NCBI GenBank assembly: GCA_003215635.1
Contig: QCKC01000012.1
Span: 1 to 39,351, forward strand
Length of the DNA: 39,351 nucleotides
DNA from: Prochlorococcus sp. AG-409-J19
GTDB lineage: Bacteria > Cyanobacteriota > Cyanobacteriia > PCC-6307 > Cyanobiaceae
Reading direction: 5' to 3'
Positions 17,640 to 25,849 of the stretch are shown piece by piece (the first letter of the stretch is position 1; every line of letters starts with the position of its first letter). The notes under the pieces are model-generated. The model made no database searches and had not been told where the DNA came from. It saw nothing but the letters and a program-made list of their open reading frames with translations. Both the position numbers and the translations under genes were made by a program.

Positions 17640-17888
17640 ATGCGATTGCCAATTCTTGTTTTGTCTTTCTTTCTCTTAATTTCAATCGGATTTTATTTTC
17701 TAATTCGTAACGATCATTATTCATCGGCATTCGAAGCAGATCAAACCTGTCACTCAGAACTATTTTTTAAATTTGGGAGTTCGTTGGAGTCAGGCTGTGA
17801 TCACGATTTGGAAACACGACAATGGATTCTTTATAACAAGATTGAAAGTCATCAACCTGCTAAGGTTATAAGTAGATATCGCTATTAA
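17640..17888 (+). CDS. Small exported or membrane-anchored protein
   Basis: An 82-residue protein with an N-terminal hydrophobic segment at about 4-23 (PILVLSFFLLISIGFYFLI) after a single Arg. This suggests a signal anchor or uncleaved signal peptide. The remaining 60 residues are hydrophilic with two cysteines (TCHSELFFKF and GCDHDLE), which could form a disulfide outside the cytoplasm. No family recognised. It converges with the next gene, with 13 bases between the stops. Confidence 0.5.
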   Translation: MRLPILVLSFFLLISIGFYFLIRNDHYSSAFEADQTCHSELFFKFGSSLESGCDHDLETRQWILYNKIESHQPAKVISRYRY

Positions 17889-17901
17889 CAAGATTTTTAT
17901 T

Positions 17902-18108
17902 TTATTTAACCCTTTTAAGTTTCCGATTTCCAAATCGTAGTTCTTTTCTGAATTCTTCATCCGCCCAATAATCATCTACATAGAGGTTGAATACCATCAA
18001 GCCAACGCCTGCTGTCATTAATGCTCCAATTAGCAAGATAAACCAAAGTAATCCGTAGGGTGGGTTCCATACTTGTCCATTTATCTGTGATAGAACAAAA
18101 TTTATCAT
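17902..18108 (-). CDS. Small single-span membrane protein
   Basis: A 68-residue protein with a short polar N-terminus (MINFVLSQINGQVWNPPYG), one strong hydrophobic span at about 20-42 (LLWFILLIGALMTAGVGLMVF) and a charged cytoplasmic-type tail (DDYWADEEFRKELRFGNRKLKR). The layout resembles small thylakoid or plasma membrane accessory proteins, but I do not recognise it. It starts at ATG 18108, about 130 bases from the DUF2103-like gene end on the same strand. Confidence 0.6.
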   Translation of the reverse strand: MINFVLSQINGQVWNPPYGLLWFILLIGALMTAGVGLMVFNLYVDDYWADEEFRKELRFGNRKLKRVK

Positions 18109-18238
18109 TCAGCATATTGATGTCTTCTCAATTCATAGCAGGTATTGTTCGAATTGTCCAAATTAGTAATAATTACAACATTAGCACTTTATTATCAGCT
18201 TATTAATCCTAATCAAAAATTCTTGCTAAACCTAGACT

Positions 18239-18529
18239 CTAGCGCTTTGAACCCTTCTTCCTATTCCTTATTAGAGCTTGTTGTAAATTCACCTCATCCA
18301 AATTTGTCAGTATAAATACTTCCTGAAATGTGTTCCCCTTTCTTGCTATTAACTTATAGCCCCCTGTGATCCTGGTTGAGATTTTCAACCTCAGCTCTGA
18401 GCTTCTACCTTTAGTCCTCCCAATAACCCCAGGAGTAACCGTTTGAATACCTTTCTCTTTAGATAGTGAATCTAGCCAATCTATAAGTCCTTCTATATAG
18501 GAACTGTGAGTTTTTACAAGTCTTCCCAT
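18239..18529 (-). CDS. DUF2103-like protein
   Basis: A 96-residue basic protein resembling the DUF2103 family, which is found in cyanobacteria and has been described as predicted metal-binding. The conserved start is MGRLVKTHSSYIEGLIDWL, followed by a beta-rich middle part (IQTVTPGVIGRTKGRSSELRLKIS, split by turns) and LIARKGNTFQEVFI, ending in a basic tail. The compact alpha-beta pattern and conserved VTPG and GYKLIAR phrases argue for a real gene. The function has not been established to my knowledge. Confidence 0.75.
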   Translation of the reverse strand: MGRLVKTHSSYIEGLIDWLDSLSKEKGIQTVTPGVIGRTKGRSSELRLKISTRITGGYKLIARKGNTFQEVFILTNLDEVNLQQALIRNRKKGSKR

Positions 18530-18596
18530 TATACTGAGACTAGAATTTTCATTACATAGAATGTTGGCTAAGAATTATATATAACATTAGTTATTG

Positions 18597-18803
18597 ATGC
18601 TGCGAACTGCTCTTACATTACAAAAGAGGTCCAACGGCCTTTAGGATAGGCTTTTGGATCAAGTTGGAGTTGCTAACTCTCGAAGTGCATGGTGACCGGT
18701 ACGAGTATTTGCTAGATGTCTAGGGAGAATTGTTAGACAAGCTCTGATGGTATGGGCAAGTATTATTCATTCTGATGATGTGTTAACAATAGCTAGAGAA
18801 TAG
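18597..18803 (+). pseudogene. Possible decayed small gene with two in-frame stops
   Basis: From ATG 18597 one frame reads 69 codons to TAG 18801, broken by TAG at 18642 and TGA at 18693. Between the stops the composition is protein-like: RLLDQVGVANSRSAW after the first, PVRVFARCLGRIVRQALMVW after the second. The surrounding 18530-18905 spacer is otherwise without a gene, and this part looks more GC-rich than the flanks. It could be a decayed gene, a structured RNA, or chance. No family recognised. Confidence 0.25.
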
Positions 18804-18905
18804 CTTTCATCGACTCCGCAAGCTATTTGATTATATTTAAAACATAATGTTTTGATTTATTCTTACTAACTTTAGTATCTTACGACGATAATTACTATTT
18901 TCATT

Positions 18906-19202
18906 TCAGATTTGCTCTAAAGGGGCCATTGTTAACCCTTTTGCCCAAAGTTGTTGATGGTAGAGCTCGGCTTGTTCTAAAGGACCACTCCATACCTCTG
19001 CAGAACCATCATTGTCTACTTTTCTGGCTAGTTGCCAGGCTTTGTCTTCATTCATTCCAGGAATGATTTTTTTTAAGCATTCAACTACATGCTCATATGT
19101 GTTTATGTCATCGTCTAGAACTATCACTCTGGCTTCTGGATATCGTTTGGCGATAATTTGTTTTTCTAAAAGCTGGCTAGTCCCTTTGGAAATCGAAGTC
19201 AT
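18906..19202 (-). CDS. clpS: ClpS protease adaptor
   Basis: Adaptor that delivers N-degron substrates to the ClpC/ClpP protease. The conserved core is present: ARVIVLDDDINTYEHVVECL (loop and helix that bind the N-terminal residue), GMNEDKAWQLARKVDNDG, and the closing AELYHQQLWAKGLTMAPLE. Length is 98 aa, as expected. The start is ATG 19202. Cyanobacteria carry two ClpS paralogues with different specificity; I cannot tell which this is. Typical ClpS has a His in the VHxxG position, where this protein has VDNDG. It is divergent from petN with 74 bases between. Confidence 0.9.
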   Translation of the reverse strand: MTSISKGTSQLLEKQIIAKRYPEARVIVLDDDINTYEHVVECLKKIIPGMNEDKAWQLARKVDNDGSAEVWSGPLEQAELYHQQLWAKGLTMAPLEQI

Positions 19203-19230
19203 GACAGATTCTGCGGTGTGCTGTACCTTT

Positions 19231-19258
19231 TTGCTCGATTAACCTATAGGCTTACTAT
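19231..19258 (+). promoter_or_regulatory. Possible petN promoter
   Basis: TTGCTC (19231-19236) and TACTAT (19253-19258) lie 16 bases apart, with the -10 box 18 bases before the petN ATG. This implies a very short leader. It is a match by eye only. Confidence 0.35.
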
Positions 19259-19276
19259 TGCATAAATCCTATTCAA

Positions 19277-19378
19277 ATGTTGTTTACTCTTGGTTGGGCT
19301 GGACTAGCAGCTGTTTTTACTCTTTCTATAGCAATGGTTGTATGGGGAAGAAACGGTGATGGAACTCTTAGATTCTGA
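19277..19378 (+). CDS. petN: Cytochrome b6f complex subunit PetN
   Basis: A 33-residue single-span subunit of the cytochrome b6f complex in the thylakoid membrane. The sequence [19 protein letters not shown] followed by [14 protein letters not shown] matches PetN (formerly Ycf6) over its whole length. The one membrane helix covers most of the peptide and the conserved VVWGRNG lies at the C-terminal end. The ATG at 19277 is the only possible start. The last 20 bases overlap the start of a second small membrane protein gene in another frame, so the two may be translationally coupled. Confidence 0.93.
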   Translation: MLFTLGWAGLAAVFTLSIAMVVWGRNGDGTLRF

Positions 19379-19520
19379 CGCCCTCGAGGCTATAGCGAAA
19401 TACGCAAAGGACTATGGCTTGTTATTTACAGCATTAGCCCTGCTAATTTTTGTAAGTATATCTGTTATATATCTATCTTATGTTGATTGGAAGGATAAGA
19501 GAAGAAGAAATAAAACTTGA
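19359..19520 (+). CDS. 53-residue membrane protein overlapping petN
   Basis: The ATG at 19359 lies inside the petN 3' end, in another frame; the overlap is 20 bases. The product has an acidic start ([20 protein letters not shown]), a single hydrophobic span at about 22-43 ([19 protein letters not shown]) and a strongly basic tail ([11 protein letters not shown]). This topology fits a small thylakoid protein. I do not recognise the family. The frame is also open upstream to 19338 inside petN, but that start is unlikely. Confidence 0.58.
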   Translation: MELLDSDALEAIAKYAKDYGLLFTALALLIFVSISVIYLSYVDWKDKRRRNKT

Positions 19521-19547
19521 TGGTGATGACTGATTAATCAAATTATG

Positions 19548-20207
19548 CTAACTAGCTGATTCAACTTTCCTTTTTTCCTGCGCATTGGCTTCTGCTATTA
19601 ACTCCATTGCTTGAAACATCTTATCTTGATTTGATTTGAATAATTTGATGTCTTTCTCAAATTTATCTTTGCTTAAGCCTAGTCTTTGTAGGAACGGAGA
19701 AGCTTCTTTGACAATACTTTCATTGCTGGGGTTATCTATTTTTTGAATCTTAATAATTAGTTCTAAAATTCCTATCGAGGTCAACCTTGAAGAGTAAATT
19801 GATTGATTATTTTGTTTATTTGAGTCGGAGTTTAGAGCATTGATTCTAATTCCCTCTATTTGAATGATGAATTTGTCCAAATCTGTATCGGACAGATTTG
19901 CAAGACTTTCAATAGTGATTTGGCTTTTTTTGCGTAGGTCGTTTGGGTCAAATCCATTACATGTACATAATGAGTCAAAGAGTTTGGCTATGTGTTCCTC
20001 TGGACGGTATCCAGCTGTAAAAGTGTTGAACACTTTCTGAAGCCCGATAGCAAAAAGGCCATCTGGTTTGAAGTGTTTCTGATGGCTTAACAAATTAAGC
20101 TCAACTAGTAGCTCGTCAGCTAGTCGTCTGTATAGAGCTGGGATTACATAGGGAAAAGACTTGTGAAAAGTTCTCTTGCTATCAGCAATGGTTCTTTGGT
20201 CATTCAA
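19548..20207 (-). CDS. thf1: Thf1/Psb29 photosystem II biogenesis protein
   Basis: Thylakoid formation protein Thf1 (Psb29), which supports photosystem II repair and in Synechocystis associates with and stabilises FtsH complexes (established for the family). At 219 aa the length is typical. The conserved N-terminal region is clear: TIADSKRTFHKSFPYVIPALYRR, followed by ADELLVELNLL, with LFAIGLQKVFNTFTAGYRPEEH at about 50-71. The C-terminal third is a charged coiled coil. Start ATG 20207. It is divergent from clpP with 79 bases between, and ftsH lies just beyond clpP. Confidence 0.93.
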   Translation of the reverse strand: MNDQRTIADSKRTFHKSFPYVIPALYRRLADELLVELNLLSHQKHFKPDGLFAIGLQKVFNTFTAGYRPEEHIAKLFDSLCTCNGFDPNDLRKKSQITIESLANLSDTDLDKFIIQIEGIRINALNSDSNKQNNQSIYSSRLTSIGILELIIKIQKIDNPSNESIVKEASPFLQRLGLSKDKFEKDIKLFKSNQDKMFQAMELIAEANAQEKRKVESAS

Positions 20208-20286
20208 GTGCTTTGCCTGATCAAACTCTCTTTTGACCTTACTCTGTTGATGCTCCAGTTAAGATCGTGGAAACCGACTATGAAGA

Positions 20287-20877
20287 ATGATCCCAATAGT
20301 TATTGAAGAATCAGGCCGTGGTGAAAGGGCCTTTGATATTTACTCTCGTCTTTTACGAGAGAGGATAATTTTTCTTGGAGAAGCTGTTACAAGCGATTCA
20401 GCAAATAGGATCGTTGCTCAAATGCTCTTCCTTGAGGCCGAGGACCCAGACAAGGATATCTTTCTTTATATCAATTCACCTGGTGGCTCTGTTTACGACG
20501 GCTTAGGGATATTCGACACTATCCAGCATGTAAAACCTGATGTACAAACTGTATGTGTTGGGCTTGCGGCAAGCATGGGAGCTTTCTTGCTTGCGGCTGG
20601 AGCAAAAGGGAAAAGGAGTAGTCTTAAGCATTCAAGAATTATGATTCATCAGCCTTTAGGTGGGGCTCGTGGTCAAGCTAGTGATATAAGAATTCAGGCT
20701 GATGAAATCTTATATTTAAAAGAAAAACTAAATGCAGAATTAGCTAGTCGAACTGGTCAGCCTATTGTACGAATACAGGAAGATACGGATAGAGACTTTT
20801 TTATGTCTCCAGTTGAAGCGGTAGAGTATGGATTAATAGATAAAGTTGTCGACAAAAGACCTGTTCATTCTGTTTGA
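20287..20877 (+). CDS. clpP: ATP-dependent Clp protease proteolytic subunit
   Basis: Serine peptidase subunit of the Clp protease. The catalytic triad is visible: Ser96 in [10 protein letters not shown], His121 in SRIMIHQP and Asp170 in DTDRDFF. The oligomerisation and substrate-channel regions ([13 protein letters not shown], 61-73) are intact. The protein is 196 aa and has almost no propeptide. Cyanobacteria have several ClpP paralogues plus inactive ClpR; this one is catalytically complete, but I do not assign a paralogue number. It converges on ftsH with 42 bases between stops. Confidence 0.95.
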   Translation: MIPIVIEESGRGERAFDIYSRLLRERIIFLGEAVTSDSANRIVAQMLFLEAEDPDKDIFLYINSPGGSVYDGLGIFDTIQHVKPDVQTVCVGLAASMGAFLLAAGAKGKRSSLKHSRIMIHQPLGGARGQASDIRIQADEILYLKEKLNAELASRTGQPIVRIQEDTDRDFFMSPVEAVEYGLIDKVVDKRPVHSV

Positions 20878-20919
20878 GAATATATGTATTAATTAAAGTA
20901 GTAAGTCGTTTATAGCATA

Positions 20920-22839
20920 TTAATTGTTGATAAGTGATATTGTTCTTTCCTTTTCAGGGATTTTAGTGAATTCAGATAATATATTCGAAAACTCTTCACC
21001 ATCCATGGTCTCTTTTTCAATAAGTATCTCTACTAACCTATCTATTGCTTCTCTATTTCTACTCACTAATTGATAGGTTTCTGAATAGCATTCTTTAACC
21101 ATAGATCTAATCTGCTCATCTATTTGTTTGGCAATAGCATCAGAGATATCACTTCTTGTCATGAGATCTCTGCCTAAAAATACCTCTTGGTTCCCGCCCT
21201 CTAGAGAAACTGGGCCTAACTCGCTCATTCCAAATCGGGTAACCATTTGTCTAGCCATAGAGGCAACTTGTTGAATATCTCCCCCAGCACCTGTAGTAAC
21301 TTCTCCTTTACCGAAAACTACATCCTCAGCAGCTCTACCTCCAAGAGCTCCCATTATTCTTGCTTTTAACTGAGCTCTGCTAACTAAAGTTTGGTCATCA
21401 TCTGGTGAGAACCAAGTTAGGCCCTTCGCTTGTCCTCTAGGAATCAAGGTGACTTTTTGTACTGGATCGTGATCCTTGACCAGTGTTCCTATAAGTGCAT
21501 GGCCAACTTCGTGATATGCAATTAACCTTTTACTTCTTCCATCGGTAAGAGGTTGTCCCTCCATTCCTGCAATAATTCTGTCGACAGCATCATCAATTTC
21601 TGACAATGATATTGCATCTTTTCTTCTACGAGCAGTAAGAATAGCTGCCTCATTAAGTAAATTTGCTAGGTCTGCGCCTGTGAAGCCAGGCGTTCTTCTT
21701 GCAATACTTTCTAGGGAAAGTTCTTCTTGAAGTTTTTTATTACGTGCATGAACTTTTAAAATTGATAATCTTCCTTTGATATCAGGAGCGTCAACACTTA
21801 CCTGTCTGTCAAACCTTCCTGGTCTCATAAGAGCGGAATCTAATACATCAGGTCTATTTGTTGCAGCAATAATGATAATTCCACTATTGCCTTCAAACCC
21901 ATCCATTTCAGTCAGTAATTGGTTAAGTGTTTGCTCTCTTTCGTCATTACCTCCTCCAATTCCAGCACCTCGTTGTCTTCCAACAGCATCAATTTCGTCA
22001 ATAAATATTAAACAGGGACTGTTCTCTTTTGCCCTTTTGAATAAATCACGAACTCTACTTGCTCCTACTCCTACAAACATTTCAACAAACTCTGAACCAG
22101 ATAGGGAGAAGAAAGGTACCCCTGCTTCACCTGCTATTGCTTTGGCTAATAATGTTTTGCCTGTTCCAGGGGGGCCAACAAGTAGTACACCTTTAGGAAT
22201 CTGAGCACCTACGGAAGTAAATCGCTCAGGTTGCTTTAGGAATGTTACAACTTCTTGGAGATCTTGTTTTGCTTCTGATACTCCTGCAACGTCGTCAAAT
22301 TTGACACCAGTTTCTGCTTCCATTGCAAATCTTGCTTTTGTCTTTCCGAATTGCATGGCTTGTCCGGGACCACCAGACATAGGATTGGATCGTCTGGCTA
22401 GGAGAATTAATCCACCTATTAACAATATTGGGAATAATAAATTACCCAGTATCCCTAAAGCGGGAGGGGCAGTTTTTGCTGGGTGTATATCAAAACTTAT
22501 CCCCTCTTCCTTAAGAGTATTTATTAGTTCAGGAGCTAATCCTGGCAGGTCAACTCTTAATCTTTGAACACGATTATCTAGGTCAGGGTCTATTGCTTCA
22601 ACAACTGCATTACGGCCTCCATCAAATATGTCAACAGCAGTGACTCGGCCAGATTCAATATAGTCAAGAAAACGCCCATAGCTCATTCTTGCTACAGCTG
22701 TATTTTTAGGAGCAACAGTGGATGCAGTTGTTTTGGTTGTTGAATTGGTCTGAGTTCCACCAACTATCTGCCATGTAAGGAGCATTGCAAGACCTATTGG
22801 CAGTAGCCACAGGGCTATTACTCGCCAGCGCTGATTCAT
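20920..22839 (-). CDS. ftsH: FtsH membrane AAA protease
   Basis: ATP-dependent zinc metalloprotease of the thylakoid or plasma membrane; cyanobacterial FtsH complexes degrade damaged photosystem II D1. It has two membrane spans (about 8-27 and 128-148), Walker A GPPGTGKT at 222-229, Walker B LIFIDEID at 277-284, the second region of homology ([19 protein letters not shown]) and the zinc-binding HEVGH at 443-447. At 639 aa it is full length. ATG 22839 starts [16 protein letters not shown]. Paralogue (FtsH1-4) not assigned. Its proximity to thf1, clpP and clpS groups several protein quality-control genes within about 4 kb. Confidence 0.96.
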   Translation of the reverse strand: MNQRWRVIALWLLPIGLAMLLTWQIVGGTQTNSTTKTTASTVAPKNTAVARMSYGRFLDYIESGRVTAVDIFDGGRNAVVEAIDPDLDNRVQRLRVDLPGLAPELINTLKEEGISFDIHPAKTAPPALGILGNLLFPILLIGGLILLARRSNPMSGGPGQAMQFGKTKARFAMEAETGVKFDDVAGVSEAKQDLQEVVTFLKQPERFTSVGAQIPKGVLLVGPPGTGKTLLAKAIAGEAGVPFFSLSGSEFVEMFVGVGASRVRDLFKRAKENSPCLIFIDEIDAVGRQRGAGIGGGNDEREQTLNQLLTEMDGFEGNSGIIIIAATNRPDVLDSALMRPGRFDRQVSVDAPDIKGRLSILKVHARNKKLQEELSLESIARRTPGFTGADLANLLNEAAILTARRRKDAISLSEIDDAVDRIIAGMEGQPLTDGRSKRLIAYHEVGHALIGTLVKDHDPVQKVTLIPRGQAKGLTWFSPDDDQTLVSRAQLKARIMGALGGRAAEDVVFGKGEVTTGAGGDIQQVASMARQMVTRFGMSELGPVSLEGGNQEVFLGRDLMTRSDISDAIAKQIDEQIRSMVKECYSETYQLVSRNREAIDRLVEILIEKETMDGEEFSNILSEFTKIPEKERTISLINN

Positions 22840-23070
22840 CTTGATGATTGGACTTTCTACTACTTTAAGGCTTCAAGCCAAGATCTGTGGTAGGTCACTT
22901 ATCTTTATATCACCTATCACTGGCCTAAATAATATTCAATAATAGTGATTGTTGAAATGCAATTAATTTATGTCCTGTAAAATTATTAATATGATTTAGG
23001 TATATATCTTGCTAATGAAATCATTGCCTGAATTTATAAAATATAAATGATATGTTTTTTGAATGTCTAT

Positions 23071-24300
23071 CTATAGACTTCTCAAAGCAACTATAGGATC
23101 TAATTTAGCAGCTCGTCTTGCTGGTACAACCCCAAAGAACAATCCGATAGTTCCTGAGATACTTACTGTAGATAATATTATGTTGATACTGATATTTGCT
23201 GGTAATGGACTTACGGCCGCAACACTTGCAACAGCTCCTAAGCCAACTGCGGTGCCAATTGCACCCCCTAGACTGGCAAGTATCAATGATTCAATTAGAA
23301 ATTGTGTGAGCACATCACTACTTCGTGCGCCTAATGCTTTCCTTAAACCTATTTCCTCCGTTCTTTCGCTCACCGATACTAACATTATATTCATAATACC
23401 TATTCCACCGACAATAAGAGAAACGCCTCCTATTGCGGCTAACATTAATGTGAGTCCTGTCGTAATTGAACTCACAATTTTTAAAGCATCCTTTTGTGAT
23501 CTCACTGCAAAATCATCATCTCTAAGTATTCGGTGTCTTTGTCTGAGTAGATTTGTGATTTGGAATTTAGCCGCGCTAGTACTTTTTTCGTTTATTGCTT
23601 CGACGCTTATGTAACTAAGACTTACCCCATAGGTTGCGTCTCTTCCTGTTATCCGACTTACCATTGTTGTAAGTGGAATGTAAGCATTTTCGTCTTGGTT
23701 ACTTCCAAACACTGCTCCTTTCGGTGCCATTATCCCAATGATTTGAAATGATTGATCTTTAATTCTTATTGATTTATTTAGACCGTTTGAATTTGGAAAT
23801 AATTTCTTATTTAAATCGGAACCTATAACTGCAAAGGTTCTGGCTGATTTTAAATCTTGATCTGTAAAAAATCTTCCATTAGCTACTTCAAAACTTCTTA
23901 CTTTGAGGAATTCAGGAGTTACACCTGATATTGACGATGTCGTTGTTTTGGATCCGGCTTGAATGACTTGACTAGTTGTTATTTGTGGGGCTACTCTCTT
24001 AATACTTGGAACTTGATTATCAATTGTATATGCGTCTTCAAGTGTAAGTGTTTTTGGAAAAGCGACCCCTCTTCTTCTTGTATCATTATTACCAGGAACT
24101 ACAAATAAAACATTAGCCCCAAGATTACTTAATTGGTTTTTGGCTAAATCCTGGGCTCCTCTACCAACTCCTACAAGTGTGATTACAGATGCATTGCCAA
24201 TAACAATGCCTAGCATTGTTAGTGCACTGCGCAACTTGTTGGACTTAAGTGTATTAATAGCTATTGTGATAGTTTCTGTTATTTTTAGTTTGTTTGTCAT
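23071..24300 (-). CDS. MacB/FtsX-type ABC transporter permease
   Basis: A 409-residue membrane component of the MacB-type (type VII) ABC family. The N-terminal part has one span in KLRSALTMLGIVIGNASVITL, then a large periplasmic MacB-PCD region with VLFVVPGNNDTRRRG. The C-terminal FtsX domain holds three spans, with the conserved IGIMNIMLVSVSERTEEIGL followed by RKALGARSSDVLTQFLIE. The start is ATG 24300; the frame is open to 24321, but that would overlap pyk. It begins 4 bases after the pyk stop. No ATPase or membrane-fusion partner gene is nearby, so its partner must be elsewhere; substrate unknown. Confidence 0.88.
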   Translation of the reverse strand: MTNKLKITETITIAINTLKSNKLRSALTMLGIVIGNASVITLVGVGRGAQDLAKNQLSNLGANVLFVVPGNNDTRRRGVAFPKTLTLEDAYTIDNQVPSIKRVAPQITTSQVIQAGSKTTTSSISGVTPEFLKVRSFEVANGRFFTDQDLKSARTFAVIGSDLNKKLFPNSNGLNKSIRIKDQSFQIIGIMAPKGAVFGSNQDENAYIPLTTMVSRITGRDATYGVSLSYISVEAINEKSTSAAKFQITNLLRQRHRILRDDDFAVRSQKDALKIVSSITTGLTLMLAAIGGVSLIVGGIGIMNIMLVSVSERTEEIGLRKALGARSSDVLTQFLIESLILASLGGAIGTAVGLGAVASVAAVSPLPANISINIILSTVSISGTIGLFFGVVPARRAAKLDPIVALRSL

Positions 24301-24304
24301 AAGT

Positions 24305-25771
24305 CTAGAGCATATTTTCAAAATTTACTGATTGATCAATATTCTCACCTACTATGCCTACTTTGACTAAATCTGTAGATCCGCTGACTCCATTTAAGGT
24401 CCCTGCTGTTTGTATCGCTAGGTCTCCACTCTTTAGAATTCCAATATCTTTTGCAATTTCCATCGCTTGAATAAATGTCTGATTAGTACTCTTCTGATTT
24501 TCAATTAGTAATGGAGTTACCCCCCAAACTAATTGTAGTCTTCGTGCAACATTTGGTTCACTTGTTATAGCCAAGATGGGAGTGGCTGGTCTGAATTTAC
24601 TTACATTCCTTGCAGTCGCTCCACTTTTTGTAAGAGGAAGAATTGCTCCTGCGTTTAATTGTCTTGCAATGCTGCTAACGGCAGCACTTATAGCATTTGG
24701 GATAGTGCTTGATAGATGATTCTCAATTGCTCTTTGTGGATAATCTCTTTCGATTCTTCTTGCAATCGTAGCCATAGTTTGCACAGCATCTGCAGGGAAA
24801 TCTCCCACGGCTGTCTCATTAGACAGCATTACAGCATCAGTTCCATCAAGAATCGCATTTGCAACATCACTTACTTCTGCTCTAGTTGGTCTTGGACTAG
24901 ATGCCATTGAATCAAGCATTTGAGTCGCAGTGATTATTGGTATGCCTAAGCTATTTGCTTTTTTTATTAGTTCCTTTTGAAGCAATGGGACTTCTTCTGC
25001 TGGCATTTCCACTCCAAGATCTCCCCTGGCAACCATAACTCCATCGCATAAAGGAAGAATTGCATCTATTTGATCAATTGCTTCAAACTTTTCGATCTTT
25101 GCAACGATAGGGGTATTGCAACCATGAGAAAGAATTAGTTCACGAATTTCTTTAATATCAGAAGGGTTTCGCACAAAGCTTAGGGCCACCCAATCAACTC
25201 CTTGATTTAAACCAAATTCAAGATCTATCCGATCCTTTTGTGTTAATGCTCGTACTGAAAGTTGCACATCCGGAAAATTTACACCCTTATTGTTGGATAA
25301 AACTCCTCCTACAACAACTGAACAACTAAGAGTTTTTTCTTCTAGATTAACCTTCACTACCTTCATTTCAACTCTTCCATCATCAAGAAGAATTCTGCTA
25401 CCGACAGCAACCTCCTGAGCTAATTTTTCATAAGTCACTGTTGCAATATTTTGGTCGCAATCAACTTGTCTCGATGTCAGTGCAAAATGATCGCCTTTAG
25501 ACAATGAAATAGGTCCATCTATAAAACGACCAAGGCGGATCTTTGGTCCTTGCAAATCCTGGAGAATACCAATATGTATTCCCAGCTTTCTTGAAACTGT
25601 CCTGATTGTGTTAATTCTACGTTCATGCTCGGTATGGTCCCCATGCGAAAAATTTAGGCGGAATGTTGTTGCACCAGCCTTGATTAGTTCTTCAATCTGT
25701 TGCTCGCTTTCAGTCGAGGGACCAATTGTTGCAACGATTTTTGTTCTTCTCATTAGATCTATTTGTGACAT
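24305..25771 (-). CDS. pyk: Pyruvate kinase
   Basis: Converts phosphoenolpyruvate and ADP to pyruvate and ATP. The ATG at 25771 gives MSQIDLMRRTKIVATIGPST and 488 residues, a normal short-form bacterial length. RLNFSHGD is at about 38-45, the active-site IVAKIEKFEAIDQID near 206-220, and GDLGVEMP then ITATQMLDSM follow. It has no long C-terminal extension of the kind seen in some cyanobacterial paralogues. An in-frame ATG exists at 25804, but the strong AGGAGG is positioned for a separate mini-ORF at 25817. The 3' neighbour, the MacB-type permease, starts 4 bases after the stop and is likely cotranscribed. Confidence 0.95.
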   Translation of the reverse strand: MSQIDLMRRTKIVATIGPSTESEQQIEELIKAGATTFRLNFSHGDHTEHERRINTIRTVSRKLGIHIGILQDLQGPKIRLGRFIDGPISLSKGDHFALTSRQVDCDQNIATVTYEKLAQEVAVGSRILLDDGRVEMKVVKVNLEEKTLSCSVVVGGVLSNNKGVNFPDVQLSVRALTQKDRIDLEFGLNQGVDWVALSFVRNPSDIKEIRELILSHGCNTPIVAKIEKFEAIDQIDAILPLCDGVMVARGDLGVEMPAEEVPLLQKELIKKANSLGIPIITATQMLDSMASSPRPTRAEVSDVANAILDGTDAVMLSNETAVGDFPADAVQTMATIARRIERDYPQRAIENHLSSTIPNAISAAVSSIARQLNAGAILPLTKSGATARNVSKFRPATPILAITSEPNVARRLQLVWGVTPLLIENQKSTNQTFIQAMEIAKDIGILKSGDLAIQTAGTLNGVSGSTDLVKVGIVGENIDQSVNFENML

Positions 25772-25781
25772 CAGCGATACA

Positions 25782-25817
25782 TCAGATATGAGGGGAAATA
25801 CCATTTTGTTGTGACAT
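25782..25817 (-). CDS. Possible 11-residue leader peptide before pyk
   Basis: AGGAGG (25824-25829, minus strand) is followed after six bases by ATG at 25817. This opens an 11-codon frame, MSQQNGISPHI, ending TGA at 25782. It overlaps the in-frame upstream ATG of pyk (25804) and ends 10 bases before the likely pyk start at 25771, which has no ribosome binding site of its own. A translated leader coupled to pyk would explain this; a frameshifted old start is an alternative. Confidence 0.35.
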   Translation of the reverse strand: MSQQNGISPHI

Positions 25818-25849
25818 GCTTTACCTCCTGAATTTTTGATTGATTTGCC

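Noticed and set aside
18130..18160. TTCGAATT-containing stretch resembling a tRNA T-loop
   Set aside because: No acceptor or anticodon stem can be formed around it. Other TTCGA occurrences lie within coding sequence. No tRNA found in the window.
23063..23614. 183-codon plus-strand frame antisense to the MacB-type permease
   Set aside because: Shadow frame; the minus-strand protein has clear family motifs.
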